From Glandiceps talaboti (lineage: Eukaryota; Hemichordata; Enteropneusta; Spengelidae), in NCBI RefSeq assembly GCF_964340395.1, contig NC_135550.1, positions 29,637,176-29,697,175 on the forward strand: a stretch of 60,000 nucleotides of DNA, written 5' to 3'. Numbering within the stretch: the stretch's first letter is position 1; each line of letters starts with the position of its first letter. A program made the position numbers and the translations under genes. This document shows, piece by piece, positions 13,301 through 26,200 of the stretch. The notes under the pieces are model-generated. The model searched no databases. It was given only the letters and a program-made list of their open reading frames with translations, and was not told the origin of the DNA.

Positions 13301-16300
13301 TGATTTATCAAAGATATAACGAGTCCCAAGGTACCCCAGCTGTTAGAAAGTTGGGTTAGAATGTATAATCAGATTCCAACAGCTGTGTTGTATGTACTGT
13401 CCCTTGTTTAATAACATTAGTATTAATTATTTATAAATTTTATATCCAAATTTTGATCTGACAAGTCTTATGTTGGGTGATAATGAATACTCTTCCATAG
13501 TCAGTTTAAAATAATGAAAACCAAGAAATCAACCTATTTCAAATTGTGTGTATTTGGCTGGTTAGTTTTCAAGGTTTCAGCATATTCACAACAGAATATT
13601 GGGGGGGGGGGGGGGGGGGTTCTAATCATATATGGATATTGCATTGGCAATTTCTGAGTATTGAGTTATTGATCCAAAAGTAAAGATTTTGGATAGAGAG
13701 CCCTCTAGTGGTGGAGCCACTGTAGTCATTTAGTATATCCCTCATATGCTGTAAACCATGTCCTGAAGTTGACACTGCTCAAGGTTTTAGTGTTACAAGT
13801 AAAAGGAAATAACAAAGCAGCAAGAGCAATATTATAGGTGTGGTGTTACTCGTGGGTACTTGTGCTGGCATGTTTCTGTTCAAAGTAAATATCATGGGGT
13901 CAAAATGTTGAAACGGGAACCAGTCAAACTTCCTAGAGATGAAAAAATGCAAGATGAAGGATTTAATATAGTGGTCTTGAATGTGCCTATGAAGTGTAAA
14001 ACTTCCAAATTCAAACTCTTTAATTCTTTAATTATACCTATAAACATTGTCTTTCTACTTTAATAACCCTAGAACCCACAACTGACCACACAGTGATAGT
14101 TTTAGTACATTTTAAAGTATTATTCTCCTGAGAGTTGTATCAACTTTGACTTCTAAACTACCCAAGTTACTAACTGACAGTTAGGAAGTGCCAAATCTGT
14201 TTTATGAATATTTCACATGTGGGTACATAGTATATTTGAGATATTGATACAGCCATGCTGTAGGGTAATTATATGGGTGACCCCAAGCTTTGAGGTCAAT
14301 TAAATATTAGCCACCATTTCAAAGAGCATGCACAACGTGCACAAGACCGCTCCTGATATGGACTATTCCATTACATGAAACGGGATCAGCTCAGTATTGT
14401 TGCGTAAAGCAAGCAGTGCAATATTACTTTGCACTGTGTTTGTCCCATTGATAACTCAGTCCACAGGCCTTTTGGTAGAAATTTGAAACATGTCTTACAC
14501 TACTAGCAGTTTTCGATAACAAAGGGTACAGGTAGCAGTTGCATAGATGAATGCAGTGAGGTGACACCTTCCCCTACTGTGGTTATACTTGTCTGTGTTA
14601 CACCTGTGACTATGAATACTAAATTGTGATGAAAGATTCATGAGTTTGGGGTCAGCAGATGTCAAGCTCAGAAATAGAAATTCGGAATACACTTTTTGCC
14701 CACATGGATGATGAGATGTGAACTGTGTAACTGTAGACATACAATTGTAATGGGTGCCAGAAGTTTGGTCAGTTTCGTTTAGACTAGAAGTGGAAGCAAC
14801 AAGTTGGCTATTAACAGTAGCTGTTAAACGTGTATACAGACTTGGTAATTGATCTGTTAAATATATATCCACCTGGTTGACTACAGCATCAAGATTTCAA
14901 ACAAAATGACTTCGTCAGTATCATCTACTGTACAGAATAGGTATATGGAAACCCTGATTCGAAAAGCACAAGGTAAGACAAGAAACAGAGAGGTGGTGCA
15001 GTTTGATAAAAATCTACAGAGAAGTGTTTCCACCATATTGACTATATGTCAATGGTCACAAGGCTAAATGTCCACTTCAGTGCTAAAGTCATCTAAATGT
15101 TTGACTAACTCACCTCAGTTTAGAGTTGTCGTTCATTGATGTGTACATCAAAATCAGAAGCATTTGTTGTAGCAGTTTTGTACTAATCAGAAGCATTTGT
15201 TGTAGCAGTTTTGTACTAATCAACCTAATAATATTCCTGCATGTTGTTGAAAATATGTGTTCTGATTATACATTGACAGCCGTGTGTAGTCATGTTTGTT
15301 AAGTAAATGATGTCCTCACGTAACCTAAGTCACACTTTGACCAGTTTGTGTATTCATACCTATGTTGCCTTGCATAAAGAGACCCTACTTTTTCATGTTT
15401 TGAAAATGCCAGTTCACATATTTGCACGCTTATGGTGTTTGAAAACCATAAACTGCATGGTTTTACTAAATGCTAATTTGCCAGAATCAAAGCGGATATC
15501 AGGTTTAAAGCGATACAAAGTATATAGCACCATGTCGTGTCAGTTACTCTCACGTATACACAGATTTTAACTTTGAACAAAGCACACATTATGTCAGCCT
15601 AGTACTGAAATGGGTTAGGTTTGTAAAAAACAATCCACAGTTCCCCTACCAACTAATACTAAAATCAACTTTCTTGTGCATCAGATGATTAAACAGCAAC
15701 TTATTGTTTACTTCAACTGAATGGAACACAGTATCTTATTATGTTTTAAATTCAATGTCATGTTGTATTTAAATGACACCAGACATGTTTATTCACAAAT
15801 TTTCACCACTTGTCTGTGTCACCTATACAGCTTGATTTTTGAAATGCAATAAATGTGTCAACTAAACAGGAAAATGTATCAACATCACCAAGTTTTTGGT
15901 GATTGATTTGAAGTCTTAAAAAGTCTAGTTTTCTTGACTGCAACTGGTAGTGCACAGGTATTGTCAATATATATGGGAGAACACAAGAACCACTTGTCTT
16001 TGTTACTATATGAAGTGTTTAACTGATCGTTTTGAATAGCTCACTCAGGTATTACACAAAGGTGTTCAATTTCAACCAAAAGTAAGTATGGTAATCTGTG
16101 TACAAAGTGAAAATTGTAATTGTAATAAAACTGATGTTTCTAAAGTTTTGGCTTTGACTATGAGAAATATAGAATCACCAGGAAAGAATGAAAGTATTTT
16201 GCATACATAATCTTAAAAGACATTGATTAATGATGTTGGTGCCACTAGTATGAAAATTCCTTCGCAGCATGTCCTTAAATACAACATAATTTCAAGTTTA

Positions 16301-19300
16301 ATATACCAAGACCACTTAAATTACAATGTCATACCCCATTGTCATAGTGCCAGGTACTCCATAAGGTAATCAAATGTTTCAGGAGGTGTACAGGTTAATG
16401 TTATATCCACTACAACAAAGTACATGTATACAGGTCAAAATATTGTTGCCATTGAGTTCGAGTTGTCTGATATTTAACAAGGTTTGTCAAGGTAAGTGTT
16501 GGTGATAGGAACACTAACCAGTGGGTTGAAGGTGAGTAATCATATGTTAGATCAATGACCTAGCTTACATCTTGGTTGTTTACCCATAGAAATGCATCAG
16601 ATTATTGGAGTAGAAATTATGGTACACCTGTTTCAACCCCTTGAAACCTTCAGTTTTGTACAGTCTGATAACGATGACAATTAGGGACCTTCATTTTACT
16701 AGATATCTGATTACAACAAGATTTGGAAGGAGGCTTGAGAAACAAAATGCAGATTGCAACCCGAAAATGATCACCATAAAGCTTGAGAAATGATAGTGTT
16801 CTAAGTAATTACCCATAGGTTAAAAGAATTACCATGTGTACAGTACATTACAGTGTTGTAATAATCCACAGTCTGTGCAACCTCAGAATGACAAATTTCA
16901 TATTTGATTTACAGATGAACGTGAAACTGTACAGAAGAAGACGTTCACCAAATGGGTAAACTCACATTTGCAGCGTGTGTCATGCCGCATTGCAGACCTG
17001 TACACTGACCTAAGAGATGGCAAAATGTTGATCAAACTGCTTGAAGTACTATCTGGAGAGAAACTGGTATGTATCATTCATAGTTTTGACTACAATCATA
17101 GTAAAAAGTATTATTCCTGTTATCACCCTCCTAGTACAAATATGTCAGTTCCTTTAATTGAATAACTTGAAATGTAGAAATATGACCAAAAATTATATCA
17201 CCCCCACACACATTTTGAGTACCGACACTTTCTTTAAATCATTCTACATTGATTACAGATACATTTAAGTGATGTGCTACAATTCAAATGTCAGCAAGAA
17301 GGAAAAAATAATAGTTGAAAGTATATAAACAAATCACTCACCGCCAAATCTGTTTGTGTCTATTTCAGCCAAGGCCTACAAAGGGAAAGATGCGTATTCA
17401 CTGCCTGGAGAATGTTGACAAAGCACTAACATTCCTCAAAGAAAAACGAGTGCATCTAGAAAACATGGGCTCCCACGATATTGTAGATGGAAACAACAGA
17501 CTGACTCTTGGTCTCATCTGGACTATCATCCTGAGGTTCCAGGTATGTAGATGAAAAATTACATTCTAAATAATATGAAGTTGTCAGCTGCCAACAGACG
17601 TCAAGTCCCCTTTCATATGTATAATTTTATCATTATGAAAAATCATTATGCCAACCAATTGGCTTGTCGCAGTATCTCAATAGATATTTTATTGAGTAAA
17701 ACCTCACATATAAAATAACATTGCTTCTCTGACGTATAGAGATTCTGGCTTATCAAAATCTCTTTATATAATGCTGTGTGCATCGTTCTAATTAATTGGT
17801 CGGAATATCAAATCCTTGGCATTGGTTTTGAATGAGACTTTCTGTCTTTAATTGTGTTTGATCTGTATGACAGTTACAGTGGCTTTTTAATTCAAAGGAA
17901 ATAAGGATTTCCTGAATATCCAATGAAATATATTATTACTAGTTATTGAAAGAGCAGCAAAGAGACAGCTGTTTCAGACCTCAGTTGCTCATTGGGGCAC
18001 TCATTTTGCATGTCATTGATTACAATGGCCACAGGAAAAGTCATACCTTATGTTTTATAAGAAAGTCTTTTCTGTTTTTGAATAAATGCCAAGAGTTTAG
18101 TTTTATTATATTTGTATGCTGATTGAGTAAGTGTGAATGTGATCAATGCAACCAGCTGTCTTCCTCAGTATTGAGATGTGACGCCACCCTCTGCCTTCTT
18201 GATTTCAAAATCATACCCTAATTATACTGTGGTAGCTTTTTAATCATCCAATAGATGTTTTTAGTTAAACTGCCTCATTTCATATATTTCATCGCATCGA
18301 TTCCATTCTCATAGTTGCCTTTACACATAAGATTTCTTCTGCTGCTCGCAAACACCTCAGTTTCGCAGTCATGTTTGCCCAACTAATCAAAAGGGTATGT
18401 TGTGTCGAGTACTTTTCAACAATTTGTGAAATACCACATTATGGATTGTTGTGGGAGGTCAGGTTTTGATGAAGATATTTCTACAGTTGTTGTCAAAGTG
18501 GTTACATCTCTGTCATGACAAAGTGTTTACACTAGGAAGTTCTGTTATTTCATGTCAAACACTGAAACAAAATTAGTGATGTCTGATGATCTTTCCCTTC
18601 TAAATATTACAGATCCAGGACATCAGTTTTGAGATGGAAGACAACCAGGAGACAAGATCAGCAAAGGATGCACTATTACTGTGGTGCCAGATGAAGACCG
18701 CTGGATATGCCAATGTCAATATTCGGAACTTTACAACAAGCTGGAGAGATGGCCTTGCATTCAATGCAATCATCCACAAACACCGACCAGACCTCATCGA
18801 GTACAACAAACTACAGAAATCGAATGCCGTCTACAACCTCAACAATTCTTTCAATGTAGCGGAACAAAAACTTGGAATTTCTAAACTGCTTGATCCTGAA
18901 GGTGGGTTGACTTTAAGTTTATTCCCTATGTTAACAACATTTTATTTTGCTGACTTGGTACATGCCCCATCCCTTCAATAAACTAATTCCATTTGAAAGG
19001 CCATATAAGCCAAAGGGTCATGATAAAATTATTATTTGTCACCTTTAGGTATTATCAATCAGAGAGTAGGAAACCAAATGAACTGATGGACTTACTGAAG
19101 TCAAATGACCAAAATAGACAATATTTTGTTTAAATTATGAAATGACAACGAAGTTCTAGATTTTCCATAAAAATGTAGGTGTTCCTATACATTGGAGAAA
19201 CCTGAACCTGATCTGGCAATTATAATCTACAGAACTTACATCAAGCTATAGATTGTATTAGTTTGAAATTTAAGTGTCACTCTTAGACTAGCAATTCATT

Positions 19301-20257
19301 ATTCAACATATTCATAACATACTGTTGTGGAATTTGATGAAAGGAGACATTAATTAGATAGAGTATCAGGACAGAAAGGCACCTTTTATGTGATTATGGA
19401 TAATGTAAGTGGTTTTATGACTTCATAGAAGAATGAAATTTATGACCAAGAGCACAAACTAATTATGTTAATGAGTTCAGAAAAGGATCCCCATCCTAAG
19501 GTGTTGTCATATCCACCCCTTCATTATCTTTGAGGCCAAGGTGTGTGGCTCAATCACAGAGTTTTATCAAAATATGATTATATGGTCAAATGTTATGGAA
19601 TGATTATATATGAACTTATCAACTAGTCAATTTTCTGCTCTTGACATCACATTTTCATTGTTGAAGTGATTAATTGAAAAAAAAAGGATAAGTGACAGAT
19701 ATTTTGTCTTCGTACTCCTCCATACAGTTATATTAAATTTGCAATGTTTTGTTCATGTACTTACACTCAAGTGTGTTAATTGGTTCAGTATATAGTAAGT
19801 ACATTAAATAGTCATGATCATTGTCCACTATTTCATGCAGTGAATGGAGGATGTTCAACTTCTCCATGTAGGCCATTGTGTGTAGAAGTTGTTTGGGCCT
19901 TCTTTTTTCATGTAGTGAATGTAGGATGTTCAACTTCTCCATGTAGGCCATTTTGTGTAGAAGTTGTTTGGGCCTTCTTTTTGAAAGCACACACTTCAAA
20001 GTTCAGAAGAAAAAATTTGATATTTATGCAGTGAACTGTAGGCATGTCTAATCAGAAAAATCTAAGGATCTCATTGATAAGATACAGTTCTTTATAGTAT
20101 TCATTGAGAAAAAATAAAAATGGTATAGTTATATTTTTTATCCTGTACTTGTATTGGTCAAGATTGGAATAGTTGTGCAAATGCACATACATGTATACAT
20201 CCATACAGTCACGCTTGCACATGTGTGCATCCTCAAACATATGCAGTTGGCATGCAT

Positions 20258-20297
<40 letters not shown>

Positions 20298-23200
20298 GCA
20301 CGCACACACACACACACACATACATACATACATACATACATATATACATACACACACACACACATACATACATACACACACACACACATACACACATACA
20401 TACATACATACATACATACATACATACATACATACATACATACATACATACATACATACATACATACATACATACATACATACATACATACATACATACA
20501 TACATACATACATACATACATACATAGACATGCATATCTCTCTTAGAATTCATACTTGGTAGTCATTTGTTGATTTAAAGAATAACTTAACAGCAACAAC
20601 CCAAACAGGATTAAATTCCTGTCATTGACTTGATTACCAACTGTGGTATTGAGTGAATTTTGTTCATCTCCATAGATGTGACAGTTGACCATCCTGATGA
20701 GAAATCCATTATTACCTATGTGGTCACCTACTACCACTACTTCTCCAAGATGAAGGCTGAGACTGTGTCTGGTCGTCGTATTGGCAAGGTTGTTGTGGCT
20801 GCAGTAGAAAATGAAAAACTCCAAGAAGAATATGATAAGATTGCTTCCAACCTGCTGCAATGGATCGAACAAACTGTAGCTATTTTGAACGACAGGACCT
20901 TTGCTAACTCACTGCAAGGTGTACAACAACAGCTATATGCCTTCAATACATACAGAACTGTTGAAAAACCACCGAAGTAAGTAATTTAATGCGAAAAGTT
21001 TGGGTGTAAGGATAGTATGTGATGGTGTGATTCATGGGCTTTTGGGTAGGGAGATCGTTACTGCAGTCATTTCAGTGTCTGCTAACTACCAAGCATCCAG
21101 GCATAGCTAAGGTGACATTGTGGAGTACTAGGAACAGTCAACAGTCTTTTCACTACATTTCATTTTTAGTTGACATTTGTACACAAACTTATAACACATT
21201 TCACTAAAATAAAAAGCCATCTTAATGTAAAAACTCAGTAGTCCATTTTCAAAATATAGGTTAAAATATTATCCACATAACAAAAAATAATCCTCAAAGT
21301 CCATTTCAGACACAAGTAAATTTGTTCGCCATGTCATAACATAAGTCACTGAATTGGTACACATGGAACTTATCTCAATACACAACATGTGCTAACTTCA
21401 CATTCACTACCTGTACAATATTTTTGAAGAAAAAACTAACTCCCAAATGAACTTATCGTCCAATTCATACCCCTCTGTCCCTCCCTAACCCTTATACCCA
21501 AATCCCCAAAATAGAAGTAGTTAATGTTGACATTCTGTTTATCCTCTTAGATGCTAAAATCATGTCAGTAACTAAAATAGATACTGATAGTGAACAATAA
21601 CATATTAAAATGACTAACCATAATTTAGCCATTACTTCTTAGACAATCCATAACAACTTACATCATAATAGAATGTATTAAACCTAAACATCATAACTCT
21701 ATTTCTTATTCCCCCACTGACAACTAACAGAAACCATATATAGCATTTGTCTTAGGGGAATGAAGTTCAGGTTATTTAGGTTTAACATAGTGTTATACAT
21801 CTACCCAGATATCTTGTCTGACAAAGTATTTAGCAAAACATAGAACTTTGTTCAGTTTAACTTATGTTTTAGTACAAATCCTGTAAGCAAAACCAATTTA
21901 CTAGCTAAACAGTAACAGAAAACCCTTCACAGGAAAATCTAATATTGTTACTGAAATCCTAGAAAGAAATAAAAAACAACAAATTGAACAAATAGAAATT
22001 GTGATAAAGATAGTATTAGTGATCTTGGACAAAGTGTGGTCCAAAAAAACCCTGGGCCATAACAATTGGAGAACTCTTGCAGACGAGAAGAATTTGTACA
22101 GGAGGAGGTTGACTCTGCATCTGACACAAGTGACAGGTAAAGTGAAGTGGTGCTTGGCAAAGAAAGCAATATAGAACAAAATGTGTATGACTAGCAGTGG
22201 GCAATTGGCTGTGTATGTGGTGTAGGGAAAATACTGGCAAAGATGGCTCACTATAATGACAAAAAATGCAGCTGAGCTGTTATATTGTAATGTAACAAAG
22301 AAATTGTTATTTTGGCTGTGTTATACATGTGTTTGCTATTTATATGTGTCTCTTTCAGCTCAACAGATAGCAGTGAATGTGATGTTGTAAGGTTTTGATA
22401 AATACAAGAATGATTCTGTTTTCAGTACATTGACAGAATTGTTGAATATTAAAGAGTTCGTACTGCTGTGATTCACCGTATAGTGCTGTCAATGAAATAT
22501 TCTTACTATGTTATTTAAAACCACCTATGAATTATATAGGAGTTATATTTGTATGTTGATCAGTAATTGTTGATATGTATGCATAATGAATAGTTGATTT
22601 TCAATATCTTTTGATATACACCAAGTGTTTTATGAGAGACAAGATCTGTACAAAATGGTAAAATTATGCACAAAGCTGTTGTAATACAGCTACAAGAACT
22701 GAATACATTGTGCCAAATATTGTATGTGCTTAACGATGATACATACTGGTAATGCCTGTATATGATTTACTTTGATGCTGACATTTCCTATACTATCAAA
22801 GTCTGATTGTTGTTGTATTTGTTTGACAGGTTTACAGAAAAGGGCAACTTAGAAGTGCTACTGTTCACCCTGCAAAGCAAGATGAGAGCAAACAACCAGA
22901 AACCATATTTGCCAAAGGAAGGCAAACTTATCTCGGACATCAATAGGGTTAGTTATCATATCTTTGTTGTTGTATTTTATCATTATTTATCAGATAATGA
23001 CTGTAAACAGACATTCATGCCAAACTGTTTGTTACAGATGAATGGTAAACTAAAAATAAGTTCTTCATATTACATATATTTCATTAGTTTTGTTCTATGA
23101 AAGTGAATTAACATTTCTTTTTATTTGAAATACTTTGACATCCTAACTTTTATATTTTCTTGTTGTGGTAGGCATGGGAAAGGCTAGAAAAAGCTGAACA

Positions 23201-26200
23201 TGAAAGAGAACTGGCCCTACGTGAAGAACTGATCAGACAGGAGAAACTTGAACAACTTGCAGCTAGATTTGATCGTAAAGCTGCCATGCGTGAGACCTGG
23301 TTGAGTGAAAACCAACGTCTTGTCTCTCAGGATAACTTTGGTTATGATCTGGCTGCTGTTGAAGCTGCTCACAAGAAACATGAAGCTATTGAAACTGATA
23401 TCAATGCCTACAAAGAAAGAGTCATGGCTGTAGTAGCTGTAGCGCAAGAATTAGAAGCTGAAAAATATCATGATACTGATAGAATCAATGCTAGGTAAAC
23501 TCAACTAGATTTTATTGTACCTCTATAATAACTGCATTCAGTTTGTAAAAAAATATGTAGTGCTCACTTTTTGAGTCTTGTAGTTGTTTTGTATACTTCA
23601 TTTCAAACAAATGTGACAGAAAATTATCTCCAGTAATAGTACTAATACTGAGTTTGTTTATAGGTGTACCTGATGATTGATATTGTGGGAATACTACATC
23701 CTTTCATTAGAATGTGTAATGTGTATTATACCATGCATGAGCCAGATTCAACAAAAAATATGGAATATATACCCTGGTCATTCTACATCATGACAGCTTG
23801 TGTCTATTTCAAGACAACGTGTGCCTACATTATTGCTCCTGCTGTGTTCCAAATATGAGTCAAAACGTTCAAATGTACCATTACTTTCCCCAAGTTTTCT
23901 TTGATATTACTGGCACTGGTATAATTATGTCATTCAACCGGAAAATACTCATGACCTAAGGGTTGTCACTACGAGTTGTTAGACTTATAGTGACAAAGGC
24001 CCCTTAGGTCACAAGTATTTCCCTTAGCTGAACAAAGAAAAATATTGGGAAATAAGATCTAAATGTATCAAACTAATTACTGTTCTGTTCATAGGAAAGA
24101 CAATGTTCTCCGTTTGTGGGAATACTTACTGGAATTATTACAGTCTCGTCGCCTACGTCTAGACTTGTCACTAGAAATCCAGAGAATCTTCCAAGAGATG
24201 TTGCTTATCTTGGACTGGATGGATGACACAAAGGTATGCTTGTATGGTTATGTTTTAAAATATATGTCTGGAAAGAGTACTGCAAACAGGTTTAGTCAAA
24301 TTGTATCATCAGTGGTTGGGAGGATAAAAGTAGTAGACATGTATACAATTTAATGCAATGAGGAAGTGTTAGATAGCCACTTTTGGAGGTAGGCCATTTT
24401 TCTGTTCATTTGTCTGGCTTGCAGTTTCAGATACCATGCTCCTTTTGTTGTGCAACTTCCAAGGGAAATGAAGGGACAGTATGGCAATGCGTAAAACCTG
24501 TGTAGTGAAAGGTGATATCACCAGGTAGTTATTTTGGCTTCATGGCTATTGACAAAAGATTGATTTCGACAGTCCTGAAATTTGAAATGATTGATTTCAG
24601 TAGTAAAAGAAAACCATTTTAAAATTTGAATTGTCCAATGTGTTGTAGATGCGCCTGCTATCTGAAGACTATGGTAAACATCTGATGGGTGTAGAAGACT
24701 TAATACAGAAACATGCTTTGTTAGAAGCTGATATTTCAGTACAAGGTGATAGAGTCAAAGGTGTCAACAAGCAAGCCTTTAAATTCCTTGGACCTCCATC
24801 CCAAGATACTGCTGGTAAGTGTGTTTTTTACTGTGTGTAATCAGAAGTATAACAATATCCTCAATGCAGTGTCTATTTTTAAAAAATATTTATCAAAACA
24901 ACCATCAGAAAATTGATTTGCAGTTACCTATGTATGACAAAGAAGTATGATTTGTGTAGTTCCAATGTTTTAATTAGATGTGATTATGTTACATAGTACT
25001 AGAGGCATGTCTAGGGAGTGTCCTATACTACAGTTCTGGCAGTCTGGGCACACAGATGTACTTTAATATGTTGATATAAATACTTACCTGGCATGCCTGG
25101 CTTTTGTATACTCTGGGTCAGAGGTCAAACAGTAATCTTTGCACTCCCAAAGGTCACCAGAGGTTAGATTGTACTGTTTGAACAGTTTATTCATGAAAGC
25201 TGGTAAACCCCAATGGGATGAATTCAACACATTGCTGGACCAATTATTAGTGATATCATAACTTTTAAATCAGGTAGTTTTAGGCCTCGGATTTTGTTAA
25301 AATGAACAGTTCCACAACTACACAGTAGTTTCTACCCCAGAATGCACTTATCAATATTGTTGCATCACATAGACATGTTAGATTTTTAAAACTCGTCAGC
25401 AATTTGAAATTGAAAAGAAAGAAAACGTAATAAAAAAAAAAAAACAATTTTCAGGTACCTACAGACTACATTACAATCTCAATTGATTATTTTATCAAAT
25501 ATGAAATTAAAGCCTTGTGAATGGTCTTCCAGAAGAAATAGAATTTCAATGAGGTACTTTAGAGGGTTCTTTCAGAAGATGTTAGGAAAGTAAATATAAC
25601 CGTATGTATTTTTAATAGAACACATTCATTAACCAGATTAATAACATAAGAATTTAGATGAAAGTAGCATAATAGTTTGAATCTCTTAGGTTTAAAGACC
25701 AGACTATCTGATATTAATGACATTGTATATGTGTTGCAGGCTATAGACCAGTTGATCCAGTTATTGTCAAGGATCGTATGGAGCACTTGGAATCTAGTTA
25801 TTCTGAACTACAACAGCTTGCAGCTGAACGACGTAACCGTCTTGAAGAGTCTCGCAGATTGTGGCAATTCTTCTGGGATCTTGCTGATGAAGAAGGCTGG
25901 ATCAAAGAGAAGGCCACGCTGATGTCAACCACCGACATTGGCCGCGATCTCACCAGTGTCAATCTCCTCCTCAGCAAACAGAAAGTGAGTTCACTGAACA
26001 TGCTACAAGTAATGATTCCTTGCCTCTATTTATAGAGATTATACATATGGAACTTGTATTGTTTGTAAATCGAACAGATTCATGAAAATAAAATGAGACT
26101 TAATCTCAACGTTTCACGGCATACTTATGCATATTCTGAAAGGCATGTTTTGTAAGTCTGTAGAGTCACACATCTATACTATTCTATGCAGTGAGTATAC

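Larger units (their letters stand above)
4321..14905 (+). other. Long first intron of beta-spectrin
   Basis: About 10.6 kb without a supported exon. Contents: a weak antisense transporter-like reading frame at 4511-5019, a 32-bp minisatellite at 8376-8742, and a 19-base poly-G run at 13601-13619. The rest is AT-rich with no gene I can recognise. It holds the sequence upstream of the alternative first exon 1b, so a second promoter is likely near its right end. Confidence 0.7.
18902..20675 (+). other. Beta-spectrin intron 4
   Basis: 1,774 bp. Contains a 75-bp near-identical duplication (19834-19983) and a long CA/CATA microsatellite (20259-20525). Reading frames over the microsatellite are repeat artefacts. 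Confidence 0.8.

Noticed and set aside
14495-14872. 125-codon - strand reading frame ahead of exon 1b
   Set aside because: No recognisable domain or splice context; it overlaps the likely promoter of exon 1b and is probably chance.
20052-20562. Several overlapping reading frames of 100-159 codons on both strands
   Set aside because: They are translations of the CA/TACA microsatellite (HT, IHTY and MYVC repeats) with no independent coding sign.
21901-22251. - strand frames with paired cysteines in intron 5
   Set aside because: Cysteine spacing fits no zinc finger consistently in one frame, and the hydrophobic content follows from T-rich sequence.
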